Shown: piece after piece, positions 37,639 through 46,780 of the stretch | Layout of the letters: the number at the start of each line of letters is the position of its first letter | How positions within the stretch are numbered: the stretch's first letter is position 1 | Source of the DNA: Paracoccus haematequi | GTDB taxonomy: Bacteria; Pseudomonadota; Alphaproteobacteria; Rhodobacterales; Rhodobacteraceae | Direction of reading: 5' to 3' | Assembly (NCBI RefSeq): GCF_900631945.1 | Contig: NZ_UZWE01000036.1 | Coordinates: 62,001 to 126,000 of the forward strand | Length of the DNA stretch: 64,000 nucleotides | Notes under the pieces: generated by a model | Seen by the model: the letters and a program-made list of their open reading frames with translations, nothing else | What the model was told of the DNA's origin: nothing | Database searches by the model: none | Program-made: the position numbers and the translations under genes

Positions 37639-39767
37639 CCGAACTGCGCTTTGATCCCCTGCTGCCCTGGTGGGCCATCGTCGCGCTGGCGGCGCTTGCG
37701 CTGCTGGTCGCGGGCTTTGCGCTGTGGCGCGGGCTGCGCGGCTGGGCCTGGCGCGGCCTGGCCGGGCTTGCCGCCGCGCTGGCCCTGGCCGGTCCCGCGC
37801 TGGAGATCGGCAGCCGCATGGGCCTGTCCGACATCGTGATCCTGATCGACGACCGTTCGGCCAGTCAGACTCTGCCTGAACGCGGCGCGCAGACCGATGC
37901 CGCGGTCGATGCCCTGACCCGCCGGATCGCCGCTCTGCCCAATACCGAACTGCGCCGCGTCACGGTCGGCGACAATGACGACGGCACCCTGCTGGCGACC
38001 GAAATGGCCCGCGCCATCGCTGCCGAACCCGAAGCACGGCTGGCGGGCGTGATCGCCGTCACCGACGGCCGCCTGCACGACCCGGCGATGCTGCCCGCCG
38101 CCGCGCCCGCCCCGGTTCATGTGCTGTTAACCGGCCGCCCCCAGGACTGGGACCGCCGCCTGGTGATCGAGGAAGCGCCCGCCTTCGGCCTGATCGACCA
38201 GCAGATCGCCATCCGCCTGCGGATCGAGGATCAGGGCGCCGTTCCTCCTCAGGCGCAGACCGGCTCGGTCAACCTGCGCCTGTCGCTGGACGGCGGGCCG
38301 GAACAGGTGGTTGCCGTGCCGCTGGGCCAGTCGCTGGCCCTGCCGCTGACCCTGGACCATGCGGGCCAGAACGTCGTTCAGATCGGCTTCGACGCGCCCG
38401 CCATCGACGAACCGGGGCGCGGCGAACTGACCGACCGCAACAACGCCGCCGCGATCAGCATCAACGGCGTACGCGACCGTCTGCGCGTGCTGCTGGTCTC
38501 GGGCGAACCTCATGCGGGCGAACGGACCTGGCGCAACCTGCTGAAATCCGACGCGGCGGTCGATCTGATCCATTTCACCATCCTGCGCCCGCCCGATAAA
38601 TCGGATGGCGTGCCGGTCAACGAATTGTCGCTGATCGCCTTTCCGACCCAGGAACTGTTCATGGAGCGGATCGAGGATTTCGACCTAATCATCTTCGACC
38701 GCTACAGTGTGCGCGGCATCCTGCCGCCGGAATATTACGCCAATATCGCCCGCTATGTCCAAAACGGCGGCGCGATCCTGGTCTCGGCCGGGCCGGAAAT
38801 GGCGGGGGTGGAAAGCCTGTATCTGTCTCCCTTGGGCCGGATCCTGCCCGCGCGCCCGACCGGACAGGTGCTGGAAGAACCCTATCTGCCGCGCCTGACC
38901 GACGAAGGCCGCCGCCATCCCGTCACCGCCGGGCTGCCGGGCGGCGGGGACGAGGACCGGGATCCGACCTGGGGCCGCTGGCTGCGCATGGCGACCGTGA
39001 CCCCCGACCCCGGCGCCCAGGTGGCGATGACCGGGGCTGACGACCAGCCGCTGCTGATCCTGGACCGCGTGGGCGAGGGGCGGGTGGCGCTGCTGACCTC
39101 GGACCAGGTGTGGCTGTGGGGGCGCGGGTTCGAGGGCGGCGGTCCGCAACTGGAACTGCTGCGCCGCATCGCCCATTGGTCGATGAAGGAACCCGAGCTT
39201 GAGGAAGAGGCGCTGCTGGCCGATGTCGCGGGCGATCTGTCGGTGCGCTTCACCCGCCGCACCATGGCCGACAGCGCCGGGCCGCTGGTCGTCACCCGCC
39301 CCGATGGCGAAACCGAACGGGTTCCGCTGGAACCCGCCGGGCCGGGCCGCTTCACTGCCGACTGGACCGCGCCCGAACCGGGGCTGTACCGGCTGGCCGA
39401 TGGCGACCTGCGCCGGGTTCTGGCGATTGGCCCGGCGGCGCCGCGCGAGTTCGAACAGACCGTGGCAAGCGCCGCCGCCTTGCAGCCGCTGATAAAGGCG
39501 ACCGGCGGCGGCGCTGTGGTCCTGGCGGACGGGATGCCCGATCTGCGCACCGTCGCGCCGGGGCGGCGCGCGCATGGCAGCGCCGCGCTTGGCGACTGGA
39601 TCGCCATCACGCCGCGCGACGCGGCATCGGTCACCGGCCTGGAACGGCGGCCGCTGCTGCCCGGCTGGGCGTGGCTGCTGCTGGTCTCGGGGCTGATTTT
39701 GACCGGCTGGCTGCGCGAGGGCAGGGCAGGCAAGGCCGCGCCCATCGGGCGGGACGCGTCCGGCTGA
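37635..39767 (+). CDS. Glutamine-amidotransferase-like membrane protein of the MoxR cassette
   Basis: A 710-residue protein. Two N-terminal helices ([20 protein letters not shown] and [11 protein letters not shown]) precede a von Willebrand-like segment ([20 protein letters not shown]). A long middle part contains a class I amidotransferase-like fold ([18 protein letters not shown], then [20 protein letters not shown] and [14 protein letters not shown]), without an evident catalytic Cys. A C-terminal helix ends the protein ([17 protein letters not shown]). The GTG start overlaps the previous stop by four bases. It is a structural member of the cassette; no enzymatic role is supported. Confidence 0.82.
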   Translation: MTELRFDPLLPWWAIVALAALALLVAGFALWRGLRGWAWRGLAGLAAALALAGPALEIGSRMGLSDIVILIDDRSASQTLPERGAQTDAAVDALTRRIAALPNTELRRVTVGDNDDGTLLATEMARAIAAEPEARLAGVIAVTDGRLHDPAMLPAAAPAPVHVLLTGRPQDWDRRLVIEEAPAFGLIDQQIAIRLRIEDQGAVPPQAQTGSVNLRLSLDGGPEQVVAVPLGQSLALPLTLDHAGQNVVQIGFDAPAIDEPGRGELTDRNNAAAISINGVRDRLRVLLVSGEPHAGERTWRNLLKSDAAVDLIHFTILRPPDKSDGVPVNELSLIAFPTQELFMERIEDFDLIIFDRYSVRGILPPEYYANIARYVQNGGAILVSAGPEMAGVESLYLSPLGRILPARPTGQVLEEPYLPRLTDEGRRHPVTAGLPGGGDEDRDPTWGRWLRMATVTPDPGAQVAMTGADDQPLLILDRVGEGRVALLTSDQVWLWGRGFEGGGPQLELLRRIAHWSMKEPELEEEALLADVAGDLSVRFTRRTMADSAGPLVVTRPDGETERVPLEPAGPGRFTADWTAPEPGLYRLADGDLRRVLAIGPAAPREFEQTVASAAALQPLIKATGGGAVVLADGMPDLRTVAPGRRAHGSAALGDWIAITPRDAASVTGLERRPLLPGWAWLLLVSGLILTGWLREGRAGKAAPIGRDASG

Positions 39768-39826
39768 CCGCTTGCCAAGCGGCAACCGCGTTGCTAACCG
39801 GAAAGAAACGTCCCGAAGGAACGCTC

Positions 39827-40306
39827 ATGGCCGACGAAACGCGCGCCCCCGCCCCCTATACCGAGGCCGACCTGTCGCTGATCAAGCGCATCATCCCGCA
39901 TCGCTATCCCTTCCTGTTCATCGACAAGGTGCGCGACATCGTCCCGCACGAGGGGGGCGTGGGCATCAAGATGGTCACCAGCAACGAGCCTCATTTCCAG
40001 GGCCATTTCCCCGAAGAACCCGTCATGCCCGGCGTCACCATCGTCGAGGCCATGGCCCAGACCTCGGCCGTGATCGTCGGCATCAGCATGAACATCATCG
40101 ACAAGCCGCTGGCGACCTATTTCATGGGCATCGACAAGTGCAAGTTCCGCCGCATGGTGGTGCCCGGAGACGTGCTGGAACTGCATTGCAAGGCCCTGCG
40201 CGGCGGCGGCAAGATCTGGAAATTCGAGGGTCGGGCGACCGTGGACGGCCAATTGTGCGCCTCGGCCGAATTCACCGCCATGATGGCGCTGAAGGCCGAT
40301 GACTGA
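39827..40306 (+). CDS. fabZ: 3-hydroxyacyl-ACP dehydratase FabZ
   Basis: Dehydrates hydroxyacyl-ACP in fatty-acid synthesis. The 159-residue hot-dog protein carries the catalytic His in [13 protein letters not shown] and the catalytic Glu in [20 protein letters not shown]. The ATG at 39827 is used because GAAGGA precedes it and the family N-terminus follows. It overlaps lpxA by eight bases. Sharing a transcript with lpxA links fatty acid flux to lipid A, which competes for the same hydroxyacyl-ACP. Confidence 0.96.
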   Translation: MADETRAPAPYTEADLSLIKRIIPHRYPFLFIDKVRDIVPHEGGVGIKMVTSNEPHFQGHFPEEPVMPGVTIVEAMAQTSAVIVGISMNIIDKPLATYFMGIDKCKFRRMVVPGDVLELHCKALRGGGKIWKFEGRATVDGQLCASAEFTAMMALKADD

Positions 40307-41081
40307 CATCCATCCCACTGCCATCGTCGAGGATGGCGCGCAGATCGGCGCGGGCGTCCGGATCGGCCCGTTCTGCGTGGTCGGTCCGAAGGTGACCCTG
40401 GGCGAGGGTGTGGTGCTGAAATCCCACGTCTCCATCGCCGGGGACACGGCGGTGGGCGAGGGCACGGTGGTGTTCCCCTTCGCCTCCATCGGCGAGGTGC
40501 CGCAGGATCTGAAGTTCCGGGGCGAGGACGTGCGGCTTGAGATCGGCGCGCGCAACCGGATCCGCGAATATGTCACCATGAATCCGGGAACCGAAGGGGG
40601 CGGCGGCGTGACCCGCGTGGGCTGCGACGGGCTGTTCATGGCGGGCTGCCATGTGGGCCACGACTGCCAGCTTGGCGACCGGGTGATCCTGGTCAACAAC
40701 GCCTCGCTTGCCGGACATTGCCACCTGGACGACGACGTGATCGTCGGCGGGCTGTCGGGGGTGCATCAGTTCGTCCGCATCGGGCGGGGCGCGATGATCG
40801 GCGCCGTGACGATGGTGACGGCGGACGTGATCCCCTATGGCCTGGTGCAAGGCCCGCGCGGGCATCTGGACGGGTTGAACCTGGTGGGCTTGAAACGCCG
40901 GGGCGCCAGCCGCGCCGACATCCATGAATTGCGGGAAATGCTGGACCGGCTGGGAGCGGGCAGCTTTCGCGACACCGCCCGCCATCTGGCCGAGGGCGAG
41001 ACGGGCGGCATGGTCCGCGACGTGCTGGACTTCATCCTCGGACCCTCCGACCGCAGCTTCCTGACGCCCAAGCCCGCATGA
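40299..41081 (+). CDS. lpxA: UDP-N-acetylglucosamine acyltransferase
   Basis: First step of lipid A synthesis, adding a hydroxyacyl chain to UDP-GlcNAc. The 260-residue protein is a left-handed beta helix of hexapeptide repeats ([20 protein letters not shown], and so on) with the catalytic His region [14 protein letters not shown] and the C-terminal helical cap [13 protein letters not shown]. It overlaps fabZ and is overlapped four bases by lpxI. Confidence 0.97.
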   Translation: MTDIHPTAIVEDGAQIGAGVRIGPFCVVGPKVTLGEGVVLKSHVSIAGDTAVGEGTVVFPFASIGEVPQDLKFRGEDVRLEIGARNRIREYVTMNPGTEGGGGVTRVGCDGLFMAGCHVGHDCQLGDRVILVNNASLAGHCHLDDDVIVGGLSGVHQFVRIGRGAMIGAVTMVTADVIPYGLVQGPRGHLDGLNLVGLKRRGASRADIHELREMLDRLGAGSFRDTARHLAEGETGGMVRDVLDFILGPSDRSFLTPKPA

Positions 41082-41890
41082 CCCGCACCGCCGTCATCGC
41101 AGGCCAGGGTGCGCTGGCCCCGGCCGTCATCGCTGCCCTGGACGATCCGCTGGTTTATGCGCTGGATGGCTTCGCGCCCGACGGGGTGGACGCCCAGCCC
41201 TTCCGGCTGGAACGGCTGGTGCCCTTCCTGGACAGCCTGCTGGACCAGGGCGTGTCGCGTGTCGTCTTCGCGGGCGCGATCCGCCGGCCGCGCCTGGACC
41301 CGGAATTGTTCGACAGCCGCACCGCGCAACTGGTGCCGCGCATCATGATGGCGATGCAGTCGGGCGACGACGGGGCGCTGCGGGCGGTTCTGGACGTGTT
41401 CCAGGAACACGGGCTGACCATCGCCTCGGTCGCCGAGGTCGCCCCCGGCCTGATCCCTGCCGAGGGCGTGCTGGCGGGCGAACCCTCGGCGGCAGACCGC
41501 CGCGACGCGGCGCGGGCGGCGCTGATCCTGGCGACGCTGGGACCGCTGGACGTGGGGCAGGGCGCGGTGGTGGCGCAAGGCCAGTGTCTTGCCATCGAGA
41601 CGCTGCCTGGAACCGAGGCGATGCTGGATTTCGCGGCGCGCCACGCGGGGCTGCGGCCCAACCCGAACGGCGCGAAGGGGGTGTTCTTCAAGGCCCCCAA
41701 GCCCGGTCAGGACATGCGCATCGACCTGCCGACGCTTGGCCCGGACAGCGTGATCCAGGCCGCCCAGGCCGGGCTGGCGGGAATTGCCTGGCAAGCCGGC
41801 GGGGTGATCCTGCTGGACCGGGCAGAGGCGATCCGGCGCGCCGATGCCGCCGGGTTGTTTTTGTGGGCTATGCCGCATTCGGGTATTTAG
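41078..41890 (+). CDS. lpxI: UDP-2,3-diacylglucosamine pyrophosphatase LpxI
   Basis: Removes UMP from UDP-2,3-diacylglucosamine to give lipid X. LpxI (formerly DUF1009) replaces LpxH in alphaproteobacteria. The 270-residue protein shows VVFAGAIRRPRLDPELFD, the conserved LDVGQGAVVAQGQCLAIE and the C-terminal GAKGVFFKAPKPGQDMRIDL, followed by DLPTLGPD. Its last codons (Gly-Ile-stop) lie inside the palindromic repeat at 41881. It starts four bases before the lpxA stop. Confidence 0.95.
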   Translation: MTRTAVIAGQGALAPAVIAALDDPLVYALDGFAPDGVDAQPFRLERLVPFLDSLLDQGVSRVVFAGAIRRPRLDPELFDSRTAQLVPRIMMAMQSGDDGALRAVLDVFQEHGLTIASVAEVAPGLIPAEGVLAGEPSAADRRDAARAALILATLGPLDVGQGAVVAQGQCLAIETLPGTEAMLDFAARHAGLRPNPNGAKGVFFKAPKPGQDMRIDLPTLGPDSVIQAAQAGLAGIAWQAGGVILLDRAEAIRRADAAGLFLWAMPHSGI

Positions 41891-41928
41891 GCAAAGAAGA
41901 AACCGGCTTCTTCTTTGTACAAATACCC
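41881..41928. repeat. Palindromic repeat, full copy, between lpxI and lpxB
   Basis: GGGTATTT (41881-41888) pairs with AAATACCC (41921-41928). After a 3-base mismatch, CAAAGAAGAA (41892-41901) pairs with TTCTTCTTTG (41908-41917) around ACCGGC. The whole forms an 8+10 bp hairpin. Half copies are at 51336, 57539 and 58781. The unit supplies the lpxI stop codon TAG (41888-41890) and lies 28 bases before lpxB, so it may reduce readthrough into lpxB. Confidence 0.85.
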
Positions 41929-41956
41929 ACAGGACATCAGCAGCAGGACCAAGCGC

Positions 41957-43111
41957 ATGAAGTTCTTCCTGATCGCGGGCGAAGCCTCGGGCGACCAGCT
42001 TGGCGGGGCGTTGATGGCCGGGCTGCGCGACCTGGTCCCGGATGTGGAGTTCGTCGGCATCGGCGGCGAGGCGATGGCCGCGCAGGGGCTGGAGAGCCTG
42101 TTCCCCATGGCGGAACTGAGCGTCATGGGCATCTGGGAGGTGCTGCCGAAATACCGCCATCTCAAGCGGCGGATCGCCGAGACGGCCGCCCGTGTCGCCG
42201 CCGAAAACCCCGATGCGCTGATCGGCATCGACAGTCCGGATTTCTGCCTGCGGGTGGCGCGGGCCGCGCGGGCGCAGCGGCCCGGCCTGCGGACCATCCA
42301 TTACGTCGCGCCTTCGGTCTGGGCCTGGCGGCCGGGACGGGCCTTGAAGATGGCCGAGGTCGTCGATCACGTCCTGGCGATCCTGCCCTTCGAGCCGCCC
42401 CTGATGCAGGCCGCCGGGATGACCTGCGATTTCGTGGGCCACCCCATCGCCACGGCGCAGGCCGCCGGTCCCGACGAGGCCGCGCTGTTCCGCGCCGGTC
42501 ACGGCATCGCTCCGGACAGCCCCGTCGTGCTGTGCCTGCCCGGTTCGCGCCATGGCGAGGTCGCGCGGCTGCTGCCCCGCTTCGGCGATGCGTTGACGGA
42601 TCTACGCCATCATGTGCCCGACATGCAGGTGGTGCTGCCCACCGTGGCGGGTGTGTCGCAGGCGGTGCGCCACCTGACGGCGGCCTGGCCCGAGCGCCCG
42701 CTGATCGTCGAGGACGCGGACCAGAAGCGCGCCGCTTTCGCCGCAGCGGATCTGGCGCTTGCGGCGTCGGGCACGGTCAGCCTGGATCTGGCGGCGAACC
42801 GGGTGCCGATGGTGATCGGCTATGACATGGCGCCGCTGAGCCGGTTGCTGATCGGGATGTTGCTGAAGACCGACACGGTGACGCTGGTCAACCTGGTCAG
42901 CGAAACCCGCGCGGTGCCGGAATTCCTGGGCCGCGACTGCCAGCCCGCGCCGATGGCCCAGGCGCTGCGCCGCCTGCTGGGCGATGCCCAGGCGCGGCAG
43001 GCCCAGCTGGACGCGATGGATCTGACCATGGACCGGCTGGGCAAGGGGGGCGAGGCGCCGGGTCTGCGCGCCGCCCGGTCGGTCTTGCGGGCGGTTACAG
43101 GACCGCGGTGA
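41957..43111 (+). CDS. lpxB: Lipid-A-disaccharide synthase
   Basis: Condenses lipid X with UDP-diacylglucosamine into the lipid A disaccharide. The 384-residue GT19 glycosyltransferase starts MKFFLIAGEASGDQLGGALM and has PDALIGIDSPDFCLRVARAA, HYVAPSVWAWRPGRALKMA, CLPGSRHGEVARLLP and ASGTVSLDLAANRVPMVIGY. AGGA precedes the ATG by nine bases; an upstream in-frame start lies within the repeat and is rejected. The 3' end overlaps the convergent RidA gene by 17 bases. Confidence 0.97.
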   Translation: MKFFLIAGEASGDQLGGALMAGLRDLVPDVEFVGIGGEAMAAQGLESLFPMAELSVMGIWEVLPKYRHLKRRIAETAARVAAENPDALIGIDSPDFCLRVARAARAQRPGLRTIHYVAPSVWAWRPGRALKMAEVVDHVLAILPFEPPLMQAAGMTCDFVGHPIATAQAAGPDEAALFRAGHGIAPDSPVVLCLPGSRHGEVARLLPRFGDALTDLRHHVPDMQVVLPTVAGVSQAVRHLTAAWPERPLIVEDADQKRAAFAAADLALAASGTVSLDLAANRVPMVIGYDMAPLSRLLIGMLLKTDTVTLVNLVSETRAVPEFLGRDCQPAPMAQALRRLLGDAQARQAQLDAMDLTMDRLGKGGEAPGLRAARSVLRAVTGPR

Positions 43112-43442
43112 CGATCACCTCGACCTTGTAGTCGGGGGTGGCCAGCTTTGCCTCGCCCGTGGCGCGGGCGGGGGTGTGGCCCTGCGGCGCCCATTGGTCC
43201 CAGACGGCGTTCATTTCCGCGAAATCAGCCATGTCGGCCAGCCAGATCTGGGCCGAGACGATACGGGTCTTGTCGGTCCCGGCAAGGGCCAGCAGGCGGT
43301 CGACCTGTTCCAGCACCACGCGGGTCTGATCGGCGACGGATGCGCCCGGCTCGCCCACCTGGCCCGCCAGCCAGACGATGCCGTTGGCGACGACCGCCTG
43401 GCTCATGCGCGGGCCGGTCTCGATGCGTTTGATGTCGCTCAT
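43095..43442 (-). CDS. RidA-family protein
   Basis: A 115-residue RidA/YjgF/UK114 protein. Members hydrolyse reactive enamine/imine intermediates, though this member belongs to a wider group. Visible motifs are IVWLAGQVG, then VADQTRVVLEQVDRLLALAG, IVSAQIWLADMADFAEMNAV and the final HTPARATGEAKLATPDYKVE. The Arg in PARA is the usual substrate-carboxylate ligand. AAGGAG lies seven bases before the ATG at 43442. It follows the TauE gene directly, so they are coupled. Confidence 0.92.
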   Translation of the reverse strand: MSDIKRIETGPRMSQAVVANGIVWLAGQVGEPGASVADQTRVVLEQVDRLLALAGTDKTRIVSAQIWLADMADFAEMNAVWDQWAPQGHTPARATGEAKLATPDYKVEVIVTAVL

Positions 43443-43444
43443 GT

Positions 43445-44200
43445 TCATGCTCCTTGAATGAGACGCCAGAAGAAGATCGCGGTCATGCCGACGCCTATGA
43501 AGGCGATCAGCAGCCGCAGGGTGTCGCGCGGGATGCGTCGCGCCACCGGCGCGCCCGCATAACCGCCGGTGATGGTGCCGACCGCCATGATCGCGGCAGG
43601 TATCCAGGCCACCGCGCCGCCCACCGCGAAGATCGCGAAGGCCACCGCCGACAGCGCGAAGGACAGCCAGCATTTCAGCCCGTTCATCGCGTGCAGGTCG
43701 GTCATGCCCCACATCGCGAAGACCGCCAGCAGCACGATGCCCAGGCCGCCGTTGAAATAGCCGCCATAGATCGCCACCGGCAGCAGGATCCCCAGGCCGA
43801 AGGGCTTGACCACCGACCGCCAGCGGGAGGCCGTGCGCCGCACGTCGTCGGCGAAGTAGAAGACCAGCGTCGCGGCCAGCAGCAGGAACGGCACCAGGGC
43901 CGAGAACGCCTTGTTCGAGCTGACCAGCAGCAGCCCGCTGCCGATGGCCCCGCCGATCATCGTCCAGACCGTCAGCCTGGCGAAGGGTGCGTCCTGGATG
44001 CGGCGGATATCGCCCCGGAAGGCGATGGCCGCCGACAGGTAACCCGGCAGCGCGGCGATGGTGCTGGTCGCGTTGGCGACGACCGGGGGGATGCCGATGA
44101 AGACAAGCGCCGGAAAGGTGATGAAGGTACCGCCGCCCGCGACGGCGTTCAGCATTCCGCCCAGGAATCCGGCGGCGAACAGAAGCAGGGCTTCCAGCAT
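43445..44200 (-). CDS. TauE/SafE-family sulfite/organosulfonate exporter
   Basis: A 251-residue membrane protein with about seven helices. The N-terminal LLFAAGFLGGMLNAVAGGGT and the second half-repeat ILLPVAIYGGYFNGGLGIVL are the paired signatures of the TauE/SafE family. Family members export sulfite, sulfoacetate or other small anions; the substrate here is not determined. Its stop lies inside the ribosome site of the RidA gene, so the two are translated together. Confidence 0.92.
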   Translation of the reverse strand: MLEALLLFAAGFLGGMLNAVAGGGTFITFPALVFIGIPPVVANATSTIAALPGYLSAAIAFRGDIRRIQDAPFARLTVWTMIGGAIGSGLLLVSSNKAFSALVPFLLLAATLVFYFADDVRRTASRWRSVVKPFGLGILLPVAIYGGYFNGGLGIVLLAVFAMWGMTDLHAMNGLKCWLSFALSAVAFAIFAVGGAVAWIPAAIMAVGTITGGYAGAPVARRIPRDTLRLLIAFIGVGMTAIFFWRLIQGA

Positions 44201-44479
44201 GACGGTCCTTCGGTCGGGGCGCGAAGGACACGCGTCCTTGGCCGATGGCGGGAATCGGATCGGCCGCGACGCTAACCGCAGGGTTGCAGCGGCACAAGCC
44301 CATGCGCCATGCCCGCTTTCCGGGCAGGGCTGATCGCGGCGCGGGCGGCTGCCGGGATGGCCTGTTCGCGACCTGGACCTGCGAAGAAATGTCGCAAACG
44401 GTGTTGCGCAGGCGCCAAGCCGCCGCTTAACCTGACGGGGCGCTGATCAACGAAAACACAAAACAGGGGAGAGCGCCTT
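44201..44479. other. Intergenic region before the polyamine-type ABC operon
   Basis: About 280 bases between divergent genes. Seen: a GCCCG/CGGGC hairpin near 44313-44327 and a CGCAA-N6-TTGCG inverted repeat (44393-44408) that could be an operator for the transporter operon. No clear -35/-10 pair was found. Confidence 0.4.
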
Positions 44480-45583
44480 TTGCTGGACGACCGCCCTGGC
44501 GACAGTTTCGTCGCCTTCGAACATGTGCAGAAAAGCTATGACGGGCAGACGCTTGTCGTCAAAGACCTGAACCTGTCCATCGGCAAGGGAGAGTTCCTGA
44601 CCATGCTGGGCCCGTCGGGGTCGGGCAAGACTACCTGCCTGATGATGCTGGCCGGGTTCGAGACCGCGACTCATGGGGAAATCCGGCTGGCGGGACGCCC
44701 GATCAATCAGGTGCCGCCGCACAGGCGCGGGATCGGCATGGTGTTCCAGAACTATGCCCTTTTCCCGCATATGACGGTGGGCGAGAATCTGTCTTTCCCG
44801 CTGGAAGTCCGGGGCATGGCCAAGGCGGAACGCGAAACCCGCATCGCCCGCGCGCTGGACATGGTGCAGATGGGCAAGTTCGCCAACCGCCGGCCCGCGC
44901 AGCTTTCGGGCGGCCAGCAGCAGCGGATCGCGCTGGCCCGCGCCCTGGTCTTCGACCCCGAACTGGTGCTGATGGACGAACCCCTGGGCGCGCTGGACAA
45001 GCAGCTTCGCGAACACATGCAGTTCGAGATCAAGCACCTGCACGAGCGCCTGGGGATCACGGTGGTCTACGTCACCCACGACCAGGGTGAGGCGCTGACC
45101 ATGTCGGACCGGGTTGCGGTGTTCAACGACGGCCGCATCCAGCAGCTTGCCGCGCCCGCCGACTTGTATGAACGCCCGGAAAACAGCTTCGTGGCCCAGT
45201 TCATCGGCGAGAACAACAAGCTGCCCGGCGTGATCGAGGAATTGTCCGGCGACAAGGCCCTGGTGCGGCTGGCGACGGGCGAACTGATCGACGCCACCCC
45301 CGTCAACGTGCGCGAGAAGGGCCAGCAGACGCTGGTCTCGATCCGCCCCGAACGGGTCGAGTTCAAGCCCGAGATGATGCCCCCCGGCGCCCACATGATC
45401 GGCGCGACGGTGGTGGACATGATCTATATGGGCGACATCCTGCGTGCGCGCCTGAAGGTCGCGGGCAGCGACGATTTCGTCATGAAGATGCGCAACACCA
45501 TCGGCCAGACCCGGCTGGAGCCGGGCCAGCAGATCAAGGTCGGCTGGCATCCCGCCGATGCCCGCGCGCTGGATCCCGTTTGA
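44480..45583 (+). CDS. ABC transporter ATP-binding protein, PotA type
   Basis: A 367-residue ATPase of the spermidine/putrescine importer class. Walker A is GPSGSGKTT, the signature LSGGQQQRIALARAL, Walker B LVLMDEPLGALD and the H-loop THDQGEAL. A C-terminal TOBE regulatory domain follows (LVSIRPERVEF, then MIYMGDILRARLKV). The start is inferred as TTG at 44480, behind GGGGAGAG, since no ATG lies before the domain. It heads the operon; two permeases and three binding proteins follow, so it must energise all of them. Confidence 0.95.
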   Translation: MLDDRPGDSFVAFEHVQKSYDGQTLVVKDLNLSIGKGEFLTMLGPSGSGKTTCLMMLAGFETATHGEIRLAGRPINQVPPHRRGIGMVFQNYALFPHMTVGENLSFPLEVRGMAKAERETRIARALDMVQMGKFANRRPAQLSGGQQQRIALARALVFDPELVLMDEPLGALDKQLREHMQFEIKHLHERLGITVVYVTHDQGEALTMSDRVAVFNDGRIQQLAAPADLYERPENSFVAQFIGENNKLPGVIEELSGDKALVRLATGELIDATPVNVREKGQQTLVSIRPERVEFKPEMMPPGAHMIGATVVDMIYMGDILRARLKVAGSDDFVMKMRNTIGQTRLEPGQQIKVGWHPADARALDPV

Positions 45584-45652
45584 CGGACGGGCCGTCGCTG
45601 GGCCACAAAAAATGACGGCGAATGCCGCCCATCCCAACAGTTGGAGTGATAG

Positions 45653-46723
45653 ATGAAGAAGACGCTTGCCCTGACCACCGCGCTTGGCCTGATCGCCTCG
45701 CCCGTGCTGGCCGATGTGAACCTGCTGTCCTGGGGCGGGGCCTATGGCAACAGCCACGTCGAAGCCTATGCCAAGCCCTTCGAGGCCGAGACCGGCATCA
45801 AGGTGAACATCGCCGATGCCGACAACCCCGCCACCCCCATCAAGGCCATGGTCGAGGCAGGCAACGTCACCACCGACGTGGCATCCGTCGAATATGCCGA
45901 CGCCGTGCGGCTGTGCGACGAAGGCCTGCTGGAAGAGATCGACCCCGCGATCCTGGTCGCCGCCGAGGACGGCACCGCTGCGGCCGACGATTTCATCGAG
46001 GGCGCTGTCACGGACTGCTTCGTCGCGACCGATGTCTATTCGATGGTGCTGGCTTATGACGACAGCAAGTTCCCCGACGCCAAGCCCGCCACTCCCGCCG
46101 ATTTCTTCGACCTTGAGAAGTTCCCCGGCAAGCGCACCATGCGCAAGGGCGCCAAGTTCAACCTGGAACTGGCGCTGATGGCCGATGGCGTTCCGGCGGC
46201 TGAGGTCTATGACACCCTTGGCACCCCCGAGGGCGTGGACCGCGCCTTCGCCAAACTGGACAGCATCAAGGACAACGTGATCTGGTGGGAAGCGGGCGCC
46301 CAGCCGCCGCAGCTTCTGGCGGATGGCGAGGTGACGATGGCCTATGCCTTCAACGGCCGGATCTTCAACGCCGCCCAGGGCGAGGGCAAGCCCTTCAAGA
46401 TCATCTGGGACGGCCAGATCTACGAGATGGAAGGCTGGGTCGTGCCGAAGGGCGCCAAGAACCTCGAGGATGCGATGAAGTTCGTGGCCTGGACGACCTC
46501 GCCCGCGCCGCAGGCCCGCGCGGCCGAATTCATCAGCTATGGTCCCCCGCGCAAATCCGCCGCCGCCCTGGTCGGCAATATCGAGGGTACCGACCAGCCG
46601 ATGGGTCCGAACCTGCCCACGACCGAGGCGAACATGACTAACGCGCTCGGCTCGAACCTGGAATTCTGGGTCGACCGGGACGCGGAGCTGAACGAGCGCT
46701 TCAACAGCTGGCTGGCAAGCTGA
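45653..46723 (+). CDS. Polyamine-type ABC substrate-binding protein 1
   Basis: A 356-residue PotD/PotF-like protein. The signal peptide MKKTLALTTALGLIASPVLA is probably cut before DVNLLSWGGAYG. Domain signatures are NPATPIKAMVEAGNVTTDVA, TPEGVDRAFAKLDSIKDNVI and SYGPPRKSAAALVG. It delivers a polyamine or a similar cation to the permeases. Its mature body is clearly related to the two genes that follow, making this the first of three tandem paralogues. The ligand cannot be read from sequence. Confidence 0.93.
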   Translation: MKKTLALTTALGLIASPVLADVNLLSWGGAYGNSHVEAYAKPFEAETGIKVNIADADNPATPIKAMVEAGNVTTDVASVEYADAVRLCDEGLLEEIDPAILVAAEDGTAAADDFIEGAVTDCFVATDVYSMVLAYDDSKFPDAKPATPADFFDLEKFPGKRTMRKGAKFNLELALMADGVPAAEVYDTLGTPEGVDRAFAKLDSIKDNVIWWEAGAQPPQLLADGEVTMAYAFNGRIFNAAQGEGKPFKIIWDGQIYEMEGWVVPKGAKNLEDAMKFVAWTTSPAPQARAAEFISYGPPRKSAAALVGNIEGTDQPMGPNLPTTEANMTNALGSNLEFWVDRDAELNERFNSWLAS

Positions 46724-46735
46724 ACCAGGGCAGAG

Positions 46736-46757
46736 GGTGCCGCTTCGCGGCGGCACC
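46736..46757 (+). other. Intercistronic hairpin after binding protein 1
   Basis: GGTGCCGC (46736-46743) and GCGGCACC (46750-46757) form a perfect 8-bp stem with a TTCGCG loop in the 57-base gap. No T-run follows. It resembles 3'-end stabilising hairpins rather than a terminator. Confidence 0.6.
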
Positions 46758-46780
46758 ACCCGCAACAAGGGGAGGGAAGC

